In this document: positions 5,728 through 12,549 of the stretch, in pieces | Numbering within the stretch: the first letter of the stretch is position 1 | Layout: every line of letters begins with the position of its first letter | Source: Flavobacterium sp. | GTDB lineage: Bacteria; Bacteroidota; Bacteroidia; Flavobacteriales; Flavobacteriaceae | Length of the DNA: 17,735 bases | Assembly: GCA_030153045.1 (NCBI GenBank) | Contig: JASLID010000112.1 | Location: 1 to 17,735, forward strand | Reading direction: 5' to 3' | Translations under genes and position numbers: made by a program | Notes under the pieces: generated by a model | What the model was told of the DNA's origin: nothing | The model's database searches: none | What the model saw: the letters and a program-made list of their open reading frames with translations, nothing else

Positions 5728-7293
5728 TTAGGAACTACAAGATAACATAGAGCAGCCTATTTTTTCACGTGCCCAATCGGGTCTTTTTGCAAACCATTTT
5801 TCAGATTGTGGTTGTTCTTCGTAAGGTTTTTTAAGTAAAGTATATAATTCATCGACTATTGAATAATCGTCTTTATTAGCAGCATCAATAGCAACTTGTG
5901 CCATATAATTGCGTAGAACATATTTAGGATTTGTTTGATTCATTTGCTGTTTTCTTACATCATCTGAAACAGACTCTTGTTGTAATCGGTCCATATAAAG
6001 ACCAAACCAATTGAGCCAGATTTCTAAAATTTCACCTTTGATTTCTTCTAAATTATAAAATGAAACATTAATTTTTTCAAAGGTTTTTTGGGGAGCATCT
6101 TCTTTTTTTATATTGGATAATAATCTAAAGAAAATAGTCATATCAGTTTCTTTAATAGTCATTATTTCAGTAAGTTGATAAATTAACTTAATGTCGTTTT
6201 CTAATTCATTTCTCAAACCTAATTTGCTTCGCATCATTTCCAAATATTTTTCCTCGTATTGTTGTTGGAAAGAATTTAAAATGGTTTCAAAAGGTTCAGC
6301 TTCGTTCACTAACGGATAAAGCGCATTTGCTAATTGGTACAAATTCCACAGTGCAATTTCGGGTTGATTGCCAAAACGATACCTTCTATGCTGACTATCA
6401 GTAGTATTGGGTGTCCAGTTGGGGTTGTAATCCTCAAGCCAGCCGTAAGGTCCATAATCAATGGTAATTCCATGAATAGACATGTTGTCGGTATTCATAA
6501 CTCCGTGTACAAAGCCAACACGTTGCCAATGGAGAATCATTTCCAGAGTAGTATCGAATACTTTTTTAAAAAAGTGAATGTATTTTTCTTTTCCTTCTGA
6601 AGTGATTTCAGCAAAATAATGTTTGATGGTAAAATCAGCCAATAACTGAAGGTTTTTAATGTCGTTTCTGGCTGCAAAGATTTCAAAACTCCCAAATCGG
6701 ATAAAAGAGGGTGCAACGCGACATACGATGGCTCCTTTTTCATAAGCTGGATTTCCGTTGTACATTATATCTCTTAAAACTTGATTGCCTGTTTCAATTA
6801 ACGATAAAGATCGGGTAGTGGGTACGCCTAAATAATGCATGGCTTCAGCACACAAATATTCTCTTATTGAAGATCGTAAAACCGCTAAACCATCAGCATT
6901 TCTTGAGTAAGGTGTTTTTCCAGCTCCTTTTAATTGTAATGTATAATATTGTTTTTGATGTTCAACTTCAAATAGATTGATGGCACGCCCATCGCCTAAT
7001 TGCCCGGCCCAAGTGCCAAATTGGTGTCCACCATAACACATAGCAAAAGGATGTGAATCTTTAAATGTTTTGTTTCCTGAAAAATAGTTCAGGAATTCTT
7101 CTGTTTTGGTATCTTTTTCTGAAAGGCCAACTAAGTCAGCAACTTCGGTTGAAGCATGAATCAACTTTGGATTAGCTACTGCAGTTGGGTTTACAAACGA
7201 GTAGCAAGCTTCAAATACCGGTCTGGTTTCATTGGTTTCATTGGCATCGGCAGGAAGTTCGTTGGTAAATCTATTTTGGATATGGAGTTGCAT
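5728..7293 (-). CDS. selO: SelO-family protein adenylyltransferase (YdiU)
   Basis: This 521-residue pseudokinase-fold enzyme transfers AMP from ATP to Ser, Thr or Tyr residues of target proteins, a role linked to oxidative stress in studied members. Family blocks are intact: YGGHQFGTWAGQLGDGRA (87-104), LQLKGAG with K122, GLAVLRSSIREYLCAEAM, HGVMNTDN with D269 and N270, and DYGPYG with D279. The ten-residue spacing between D269 and D279 matches the catalytic and metal-binding Asp pair of characterised SelO. The C-terminus is CSS, with Cys519 in the place of selenocysteine in animal SelO; here it is an ordinary Cys codon. Length is normal. It is likely cytoplasmic. A perfect -7 box, TAAATTTG, lies 23 bases before the start. 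It may be co-transcribed with the SRPBCC and PhnB-like genes, since no terminator separates them. Confidence 0.95.
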   Translation of the reverse strand: MQLHIQNRFTNELPADANETNETRPVFEACYSFVNPTAVANPKLIHASTEVADLVGLSEKDTKTEEFLNYFSGNKTFKDSHPFAMCYGGHQFGTWAGQLGDGRAINLFEVEHQKQYYTLQLKGAGKTPYSRNADGLAVLRSSIREYLCAEAMHYLGVPTTRSLSLIETGNQVLRDIMYNGNPAYEKGAIVCRVAPSFIRFGSFEIFAARNDIKNLQLLADFTIKHYFAEITSEGKEKYIHFFKKVFDTTLEMILHWQRVGFVHGVMNTDNMSIHGITIDYGPYGWLEDYNPNWTPNTTDSQHRRYRFGNQPEIALWNLYQLANALYPLVNEAEPFETILNSFQQQYEEKYLEMMRSKLGLRNELENDIKLIYQLTEIMTIKETDMTIFFRLLSNIKKEDAPQKTFEKINVSFYNLEEIKGEILEIWLNWFGLYMDRLQQESVSDDVRKQQMNQTNPKYVLRNYMAQVAIDAANKDDYSIVDELYTLLKKPYEEQPQSEKWFAKRPDWAREKIGCSMLSCSS

Positions 7294-7315
7294 AATTTTA
7301 GGAATGTTAATTATT

Positions 7316-7323
7316 CAAATTTA
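7316..7323 (-). promoter_or_regulatory. -7 promoter box for selO
   Basis: The minus strand reads TAAATTTG, a perfect match to TAnnTTTG, 22 bases upstream of the ATG at 7293, implying a very short leader. No TTG is seen at the usual -33 distance. It is back-to-back with the plus-strand promoter at 7368. Confidence 0.55.
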
Positions 7324-7367
7324 ACGATTAATATGTTATTTGTGAGTTTTAAAATTCTTAAAAAATG

Positions 7368-7375
7368 TATATTTG
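7368..7375 (+). promoter_or_regulatory. -7 promoter box that fixes the aminotransferase start
   Basis: TATATTTG matches TAnnTTTG exactly and ends 17 bases before ATG 7393. Transcription would start at about 7380, so the in-frame upstream starts (for example ATG near 7333) could not be translated. A TTTG at 7339-7342 is 25 bases away, longer than the usual spacer. Confidence 0.55.
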
Positions 7376-7392
7376 GGGCAAATTTCAACACA

Positions 7393-8880
7393 ATGATTGC
7401 AACAGAAACTACCACCGCTTTAGAACAGTATTTTCAACAGTTTAGAAATAATATAATTGGTATTGACCAAGAGTTTGAATCTCCCTTCGGGATTCAGAAA
7501 ATTATTTATACTGATTGGACTGCCAGTGGTAGGCTATATCGTCCCATTGAAGAAAAATTAATGAACGAGTTTGGTCCTTTCGTAGCCAATACTCATACTG
7601 AAACTACGGTTTCTGGAACTGCTATGACTATGGCTTATCATGAAGCACGTCATATTATAAAACATCATGTAAATGCTAGCATTGATGATGTTTTAATTAC
7701 TGATGGGACTGGTATGACGGGTGTGGTGAACAAGTTTCAACGTATTTTAGGATTGCGTGTATCGGAAAATCTAAAAGAATTTACCAATATCCCCGAAGCT
7801 ATTAAGCCTATTGTTTTTATTTCGCACATGGAACACCATTCAAATCAAACGTCTTGGTTGGAAACTATTGCAGATGTGGTGGTTATTCCTGCCGATAAAG
7901 ATGGTTTGTTTTGTTTGGAAGAATTTAAAAAAATATTAGAAAATTACAAGCACAGAAGTTTTAAAATAGCCTCAATTACGTCTTGTTCAAATGTTACAGG
8001 AATTAAAACACCGTATCATGAAGTAGCTAAAATGATGCATCAAAATAATGGTGTTTGTTTCGTAGATTTTGCTTGTTCTGGACCGTATGTTGAAATTAAT
8101 ATGCATCCTGAAGATCCTGAAGCTTATTTAGACGCAATTTTCTTTTCTCCACATAAATTTTTGGGAGGACCAGGTACATCGGGCGTTTTAGTATTCAATA
8201 AAGATTTATATAAAAATAATATTCCTGATTGTCCAGGTGGTGGAACCGTTTCATGGACAAATCCTTGGGGTGAACACAAATACATTGACAATATTGAGGA
8301 TAGGGAAGATGGTGGAACTCCAGGTTTTTTACAAGTCATAAAGACGGCACTTGCGATTCAGCTGAAAGAGAAAATGGGTATCAAAAATATCCTAGACCGT
8401 GAGCATGAAATTGTGAAGTATGTATTTGGACAATTAAATAACATCGAAAACATTAATATTTTAGCCAAAGAACATCAGGATAGGCTAGGAGTTATTTCGT
8501 TTTATATTACCGATTTACATTTTAATTTAGGAGTGAAAATCTTAAACGATAAATTTGGAATTCAAACTCGTGGTGGTTGTAGTTGCGCTGGAACTTATGG
8601 ACATTATTTATTGAATGTAAATCAGGAAACGTCACATAATTTAGTTTGTCAAATAGATTCAGGAGATTTAATTCAAAAACCAGGATGGATAAGAATGTCC
8701 ATTCATCCAACCACTACAAATGCAGAAATTGAATATGTATGCAATTGTATTAAAGAATTAGCTAAAAATCATCAGGAATGGGCAAATGAATATGTGTACA
8801 ACTCTAAAACAAATGAGTTTGCACATAAAAAGGCACAACATAATGTAAATGAAATTGTAAAAAACTGGTTTTCAGTTTAA
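7393..8880 (+). CDS. Class V aminotransferase fold, cysteine-desulfurase-like PLP enzyme
   Basis: This is a 495-residue PLP enzyme of fold type I. Landmarks are EHHSN (H148-H149, cofactor stacking), VDFACSGPY with D225 (pyridine-N contact), FFSPHKFLGGPGTSG with the Schiff-base Lys K255, and a C-terminal RGGCSCAG with C396 and C398 where SufS/IscS enzymes carry the sulfur-accepting Cys. These fit the cysteine desulfurase/selenocysteine lyase relatives, but the protein is longer than SufS (~410) and the neighbouring genes are not iron-sulfur genes, so the reaction is open. I chose ATG 7393 because the open frame upstream overlaps the selO start region and a perfect -7 box sits at 7368. It is divergent from selO and ends with a 4-base tail-to-tail overlap with the acyltransferase gene. 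No signal peptide. Confidence 0.9.
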   Translation: MIATETTTALEQYFQQFRNNIIGIDQEFESPFGIQKIIYTDWTASGRLYRPIEEKLMNEFGPFVANTHTETTVSGTAMTMAYHEARHIIKHHVNASIDDVLITDGTGMTGVVNKFQRILGLRVSENLKEFTNIPEAIKPIVFISHMEHHSNQTSWLETIADVVVIPADKDGLFCLEEFKKILENYKHRSFKIASITSCSNVTGIKTPYHEVAKMMHQNNGVCFVDFACSGPYVEINMHPEDPEAYLDAIFFSPHKFLGGPGTSGVLVFNKDLYKNNIPDCPGGGTVSWTNPWGEHKYIDNIEDREDGGTPGFLQVIKTALAIQLKEKMGIKNILDREHEIVKYVFGQLNNIENINILAKEHQDRLGVISFYITDLHFNLGVKILNDKFGIQTRGGCSCAGTYGHYLLNVNQETSHNLVCQIDSGDLIQKPGWIRMSIHPTTTNAEIEYVCNCIKELAKNHQEWANEYVYNSKTNEFAHKKAQHNVNEIVKNWFSV

Positions 8881-9755
8881 TTTTTCCTTTTGTGTTTCCA
8901 ACGTTTGTGCGTCCATAAATAATATTCTGGAGCTTCAAGGATTAGTTTTTCAACTCTGCCCATAAAGTCTTCCGAAATTTTATAATCTGGCACTTCTTTA
9001 ACGTTTTCTGATAATAATTCAAAAGTGGCTTGATAATACCCTCGTTTCACTTTTCTTACTTTTAGAAAAAGCACATTCAAGTCATATTTTTTGGCTAAAA
9101 CTTCAGCTCCAGTATGAATAGGTGTTTCTTTTCCTAAGAAGTGGTGCCAATACATATTGTTTTCGGACCATCTAGGTGTTTGATCGCTGGCAAAACCATA
9201 AATACTTAAAATATTGTTTTTGTAGTTATATTCTATGGTGTCTTTTGTTTCCTTAGTTGTAATTAAATACGCTTTGTACTTGGAACGAATATTTTTAACC
9301 AATTTGTCAAAATGAGGGTTGGCAATTTTCTTATAAATTCCAATTCCTCTAAAATCAATGTGTTTATTCATTGACAATACCCATTCGTAACTTGCATAAT
9401 GTGAAGCCATTAAAGCAATGCTTTTCCCTTTGCGTTCATAACTTTTATAAAAATCAAGGTTGGTAAAAGCAAAACGTTTGTTAATCTCTTTTTCGGAAAT
9501 AGACATTGTTTTTACCATTTCTAAAAACATATCACAGAGATGATGGTATGATTTTTTTTCAATGATTAATCGTTCTTTTTCAGATAAATGAGCTAGAGCA
9601 ATTGATAAGTTTTTGCGAACAGTTTTCTTTCTGTAACCAATAACATAATAAACGATAATGTAAATACAGTCCGATAGAATATATAAAAGTCTAAAAGGGA
9701 GTATTGAAATTAGCCAAAGAATTGGATATAAGAGTAAGTATATTAGAAATTGCAT
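8877..9755 (-). CDS. Lysophospholipid / lipid A biosynthesis acyltransferase (LpxL/HtrB family)
   Basis: This 292-residue inner-membrane acyltransferase has a hydrophobic N-terminal anchor (about 3-38) and the family's HX4E catalytic motif, HYASYE (H119, E124). Downstream blocks typical of the family include GFASDQTPRW and FLGKETPIHTGAEVLAKKY, which contribute to acyl-donor and acceptor binding. The family adds secondary fatty acyl chains to lipid A or acylates related lipids such as ornithine lipid; the sequence alone does not tell which. The basic C-terminal tail (WTHKRWKHKRKN) is normal. Its stop overlaps that of the convergent aminotransferase by four bases with no terminator between, so antisense read-through is expected. 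A perfect -7 box, TATATTTGC, lies 16 bases before the start. Confidence 0.9.
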   Translation of the reverse strand: MQFLIYLLLYPILWLISILPFRLLYILSDCIYIIVYYVIGYRKKTVRKNLSIALAHLSEKERLIIEKKSYHHLCDMFLEMVKTMSISEKEINKRFAFTNLDFYKSYERKGKSIALMASHYASYEWVLSMNKHIDFRGIGIYKKIANPHFDKLVKNIRSKYKAYLITTKETKDTIEYNYKNNILSIYGFASDQTPRWSENNMYWHHFLGKETPIHTGAEVLAKKYDLNVLFLKVRKVKRGYYQATFELLSENVKEVPDYKISEDFMGRVEKLILEAPEYYLWTHKRWKHKRKN

Positions 9756-9770
9756 TGTTTAAAAATTTTA

Positions 9771-9779
9771 GCAAATATA
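9771..9779 (-). promoter_or_regulatory. -7 promoter box for the acyltransferase
   Basis: The minus strand reads TATATTTGC, a perfect extended Bacteroidetes -7 box, with its downstream edge 15 bases from the ATG at 9755. No clear -33 TTG is seen at the usual distance. Confidence 0.6.
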
Positions 9780-9824
9780 CTTTTAATCTTCATTTTTAGG
9801 AAATTCTATTTCAAATGCTTTTGT

Positions 9825-9832
9825 TATATTTA
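9825..9832 (+). promoter_or_regulatory. -7 promoter box that decides the rhomboid start
   Basis: TATATTTA (one mismatch to TAnnTTTG) lies 18 bases before ATG 9851. Transcription from here would exclude the upstream in-frame start at 9815, supporting the shorter protein beginning MNPFLIIII. Confidence 0.45.
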
Positions 9833-9850
9833 CTAACTCAAAAATTATTT

Positions 9851-10492
9851 ATGAATCCATTTCTTATAATTATAATTGCTTCAAACGTAATATTCAGTTA
9901 TAAAGGGTTTAACGACCTGTCTTTTTTCAGAAAAAACGAATTTCATATTGGAAGTATTAGAGCTGGAGAACAAACAAGAATGTTTTCTTCGGCTTTCTTA
10001 CATGCTGATTGGGGGCATTTGTTTTTCAACATGTTTACATTATTCATTTTTGCGCCAGTGGTAATTTCTTATTTGGGCAATTTCTCTTTTTTGTTGATAT
10101 ATCTCGGCAGTTTATTATGCGGAAGTTTACTCACACTATATTTTCATCAAAACGATTATAGTTATAGAGCGATAGGGGCTTCGGGAGCCGTAACTGGTGT
10201 CTTGTACGCTGCAATTTTACTAAACCCTGATATGAGTCTATATATGTATTTTATACCCATTCCTATACCTGCTTATATTTTTGGGATTGGATATTTATTA
10301 TATTCTATTTATGGAATGAAGGCAAAGAATGACAATATTGGACATACGGCACATTTTGGAGGAGCAATTGGAGGTTATGCAATAACGTTAATAAAAGAAC
10401 CATCAATGTTGGCAGACAACACCTTGATGGTCATTCTATTAGCTATTCCTATTGTTCTCTTGTTAGTTTTATCTAAAGCTGGTAAGTTATAA
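9851..10492 (+). CDS. Rhomboid-family intramembrane serine protease
   Basis: This 213-residue polytopic membrane protein of the GlpG/rhomboid family cleaves transmembrane helices of substrate proteins. Motifs are HADWGHLFFN (H56 and N60, oxyanion/HxxxN region), GASGAVTG with nucleophile S111, and GHTAHFGGAIGG with catalytic H168. About six hydrophobic segments are visible, with the catalytic residues in the fourth and sixth as expected; a short final hydrophobic segment ends the protein. The start at 9851 is preferred over one 36 bases upstream because the protein then begins directly with the first helix, as in relatives, and because a -7 box sits at 9825. It is divergent from the acyltransferase and is followed 46 bases later by the SIMPL gene. 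The physiological substrate is unknown. Confidence 0.93.
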   Translation: MNPFLIIIIASNVIFSYKGFNDLSFFRKNEFHIGSIRAGEQTRMFSSAFLHADWGHLFFNMFTLFIFAPVVISYLGNFSFLLIYLGSLLCGSLLTLYFHQNDYSYRAIGASGAVTGVLYAAILLNPDMSLYMYFIPIPIPAYIFGIGYLLYSIYGMKAKNDNIGHTAHFGGAIGGYAITLIKEPSMLADNTLMVILLAIPIVLLLVLSKAGKL

Positions 10493-10526
10493 TTGGCACA
10501 TCATTTGCTTAAGTAATATAAATTTA
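10493..10526 (+). promoter_or_regulatory. Weak candidate promoter of the SIMPL-domain gene
   Basis: TTG (10493-10495) and TAAATTTA (10519-10526) are separated by 23 bases, at the long end of the spacing reported for Flavobacterium promoters. The -7 box has one mismatch. It sits in the 46-base gap after the rhomboid gene, so read-through from the rhomboid gene is an alternative. Confidence 0.3.
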
Positions 10527-10538
10527 AATAAAATACCC

Positions 10539-11237
10539 ATGAAAAATTTAGTAGTAACATTAATCACTTTTTTTACCGTAATGACATACGCACAAGATCA
10601 AAAACAGAATCCGGTCCCTCAAATTAACGTTTCAGGAGAAGGAAAAGTTAAAGTAGTTCCAGACCAAGGCGTCATTTCAATTGGTGTTGAAAATACCGGT
10701 AAAGAAGCCGCAGATGTGAAAAAGGCTAACGATGTTATTATTGACAAAGTTTTAAAATTTATCAAGAAGAATAATATTCCACAGTCTGATTTTCAAACTA
10801 CGAATGTGAGTTTGCATAAAAATTACGATTATCAAGCAAAAAAATACAATTACGTAGCCAATCAAACGGTTACTGTAACATTGAAAGATTTGAAGATGTA
10901 CGACGAATTCATGATGGGCATTACCGATACTGGTATAACCAATATTAACGGAGTTGAATTTAAATCTTCAAAAATCGAAGTGTATGAAGCTGAAGCAAGA
11001 AAAAAAGCCATGCTAAATGCTAAACAAAAAGCGTTGGACTATGTTTCGGTTTTAAATCAAAAAGTTGGAAAAGCGATTTTGATTTCAGACAATTCTCAGA
11101 CACATTATCCACCACAGCCTATGTTTAAAGGCGCTATGATGGAAATGCAGGCAGATGGTGCTGCGCCAAGACAAACATTAGCAATTGGAGAAATTGAAGT
11201 TATTTCTAACGTGCAAGTGGCTTTTGTTTTAGAATAA
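10539..11237 (+). CDS. Secreted SIMPL (DUF541) domain protein
   Basis: This 232-residue protein has a signal peptide with cleavage expected after TYA (residue 18), which places it in the periplasm or outer envelope. The body is a single SIMPL/DUF541 domain: INVSGEGKVKVVPDQGVISIGVE near the start, the alternating strand pattern through residue ~150, ARKKAMLNAKQKALDYVSVLNQKVGKA at about 155-180, and a final beta strand IEVISNVQVAFVLE. This is the same layout as E. coli YggE and BP26. The family is linked to oxidative stress tolerance and forms oligomeric channels in some species, but no catalytic residues are known. It ends 18 bases before a clear terminator. Confidence 0.92.
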   Translation: MKNLVVTLITFFTVMTYAQDQKQNPVPQINVSGEGKVKVVPDQGVISIGVENTGKEAADVKKANDVIIDKVLKFIKKNNIPQSDFQTTNVSLHKNYDYQAKKYNYVANQTVTVTLKDLKMYDEFMMGITDTGITNINGVEFKSSKIEVYEAEARKKAMLNAKQKALDYVSVLNQKVGKAILISDNSQTHYPPQPMFKGAMMEMQADGAAPRQTLAIGEIEVISNVQVAFVLE

Positions 11238-11255
11238 TAGTAAGATTATAAAAAT

Positions 11256-11283
11256 AAAAAACCACTCAATTTGAGTGGTTTTT
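11256..11283. terminator. Bidirectional intrinsic terminator after the SIMPL gene
   Basis: AAAACCACTCA (ending 11268) pairs with TGAGTGGTTTT (starting 11272) around a three-base loop, with T tracts on both strands. It ends the SIMPL gene and can also stop transcripts from the convergent response-regulator gene (stop at 11424). Confidence 0.88.
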
Positions 11284-11423
11284 CTTTTTAATTTATCTTG
11301 TGGGGAGAACAGGATTCATACCGTCATGCTAATCCGTTGAAGTGTTAAAATAGTATCATTTAAATTGAACTAAAAATATCAGGATAATCGTCAAGGAGCA
11401 ATTGATTTTTTTTTTTAAGTAAT

Positions 11424-12098
11424 TTATAATAATCCTAGTTTTTTAGCTTTACCAATTAAATCTTTATCACTGCCTTTTCCTTCTAAAAGCTGATCTTTTA
11501 TGTTTGCTTTTCTTTTTTCTATAGCACTCATAGAAAGCGGAATATAATTTGGAAGATTAACAGTTTTAACTCCTTGAGAAATTAAGGTTAAAATTTGACT
11601 GTCATGATTATCCCAATTTATATTTCTTTTAAATAATTCTCTTTGAGATTCTATTATGGTGTTACTTCGGAATATATCACCTTCAAGAATTTTTTTACAA
11701 ATGATTGGAAATAATTCAAAGTTAATATCACTTTTTGATATGAATCCTTCAGGTTTTATCCCTTTAATGATTTTGTCTACCGTTAAGGGTTCACTATGCA
11801 TCGTAAGCAGCACTATTTTACAATTTGGAAACTTTTCTCTAATGAGTGAAGCCAAATCAATACCACTATTAATATTAAACTCTTTATAAGGAGGAAGGCT
11901 AATGTCTAATAAAGCAAAATCAATTTTTGTGTTTTTTTTTAGTTGAAAATTTATTTTGTTGTATGCATCTTCACAATTATAACTCTTTATAAAACTTGGT
12001 TCGTTTTCTTGAAAATCGTTGTCAGATAAGAGGTTAATATAACCATCAACTGTCATAGGATGATCGTCGACTATCAAAATATTAAGGCACATATTCAT
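11424..12098 (-). CDS. NarL/LuxR-type response regulator
   Basis: This 224-residue two-component response regulator has a receiver domain (5-140) with the acidic pair D11-D12 in VDDHP, phosphoacceptor D65 in LLDISLPP, T99 in LLTMHS and K122 in ISKSD, so it should be phosphorylatable. The C-terminal region (about 170-224) matches a LuxR-type helix-turn-helix: SQILTLISQGVKT..LP..IPLSMSAIEKRKANIKDQL, ending with AKKLGLL. The recognition helix is unusually diverged from the consensus TVK.H..NI. It is divergent from the lipoprotein/kinase pair, and the kinase has no receiver, so this is its natural partner. A perfect -7 box sits just upstream, and a 17-base palindrome covers the region behind it, suggesting autoregulation. 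ATG 12098 is used; Met3 is an alternative start. Confidence 0.9.
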   Translation of the reverse strand: MNMCLNILIVDDHPMTVDGYINLLSDNDFQENEPSFIKSYNCEDAYNKINFQLKKNTKIDFALLDISLPPYKEFNINSGIDLASLIREKFPNCKIVLLTMHSEPLTVDKIIKGIKPEGFISKSDINFELFPIICKKILEGDIFRSNTIIESQRELFKRNINWDNHDSQILTLISQGVKTVNLPNYIPLSMSAIEKRKANIKDQLLEGKGSDKDLIGKAKKLGLL

Positions 12099-12111
12099 TT
12101 TTATTTTAAAA

Positions 12112-12119
12112 CAAAATTA
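12112..12119 (-). promoter_or_regulatory. -7 promoter box of the response-regulator gene
   Basis: The minus strand reads TAATTTTG, a perfect TAnnTTTG, 13 bases before the ATG at 12098. There is no TTG at the -33 position, and the palindrome at 12128-12144 overlies the spacer and -33 area, which fits a promoter needing an activator. Confidence 0.5.
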
Positions 12120-12127
12120 ATTAAATA

Positions 12128-12144
12128 TTACGGTTTTACCGTAA
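12128..12144. promoter_or_regulatory. 17-base palindrome, candidate operator between regulator and lipoprotein genes
   Basis: TTACGGT (12128-12134) and ACCGTAA (12138-12144) are perfect inverted arms around TTT. The element lies nine bases upstream of the -7 box of the response-regulator gene and about 60 bases before the lipoprotein gene, so a bound regulator could act on both. The half-site core CCGTAA also occurs in the two direct repeats before the NRPS gene. It could also fold as a short RNA hairpin, but it is not followed by a T tract. Confidence 0.5.
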
Positions 12145-12203
12145 AATTGTAAGAAAACATAGCTGTTTTTTTGCTAGTTGATATTAAACCAAATTAATTT
12201 TTT

Positions 12204-12440
12204 ATGAAAAGCAAATTATACATTGCAGCACTTGTTTCTATCTCTTTATTAACTTACTCATGTTCAAATGATGATGAGTTTGAAATACCAGAAGTTGAAA
12301 ATAATAATTTTAAAATTACACCTGAAATTGGTTTGAAAAATGAATTTAAAGAAAAAATAATTGATTCAACTACAGTAAATTTTAGTGAAGTAAACCCTAT
12401 TGATGGAGACCCAAGTAACCCAAAACCACCAAGAAGATAA
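12204..12440 (+). CDS. Small surface-type lipoprotein, possible partner of the TPR kinase
   Basis: This 78-residue protein consists of a lipoprotein signal (about 1-19, LLTYSC, Cys20) and a short mature part of 59 residues without recognisable fold. The residues after the Cys, SNDDEFEIPE, are acidic, resembling the surface-export signal described for Bacteroidetes lipoproteins, so outer-leaflet exposure is plausible. The C-terminus is the unusual basic, Pro-rich tail DPSNPKPPRR. The Thr at -3 of the lipobox is less common than Leu. It is preceded by an AT-rich leader with no Shine-Dalgarno sequence, lies between the divergent response regulator and the histidine kinase, and precedes the kinase by 109 bases. 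A signalling or sensory accessory role, perhaps as a peptide precursor, is an inference from position only. I do not recognise a named family. Confidence 0.72.
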   Translation: MKSKLYIAALVSISLLTYSCSNDDEFEIPEVENNNFKITPEIGLKNEFKEKIIDSTTVNFSEVNPIDGDPSNPKPPRR

Positions 12441-12517
12441 ACCCTTATTCTGTAATTGTTTAAAGAAAGGCTATGTGAATTATTTGTAATTACATAGTCT
12501 TCTTTGTTCCAAAATAC

Positions 12518-12525
12518 TATATTTG
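12518..12525 (+). promoter_or_regulatory. -7 promoter box of the TPR histidine kinase
   Basis: TATATTTG matches TAnnTTTG exactly, 24 bases before the TTG start at 12550. TTTG at 12503-12506 is too close for a -33 element. The box supports separate transcription of the kinase and a short leader. Confidence 0.5.
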
Positions 12526-12549
12526 AAAGTATAAAATGATAATTATATT

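Noticed and set aside
7156..7392. Open frame extending the aminotransferase upstream by 79 residues.
   Set aside because: It runs antisense through the start of selO, and the perfect -7 box at 7368 places transcription downstream of it.
9815..9850. Twelve-residue longer start for the rhomboid protein.
   Set aside because: It would overlap the -7 box at 9825; the start at 9851 fits the family N-terminus.
11300..11326. TGGGGAGAACAGGATTCATACC looks, on the minus strand, like a tRNA T-arm plus acceptor end (..GAATCCTGTTCTCCCCA).
   Set aside because: The T-arm stem does not pair on its left side and no D-arm, anticodon arm or 5' acceptor strand follows, so it is not a tRNA gene. It might be a tRNA 3'-end remnant (old att site) but chance is as likely.
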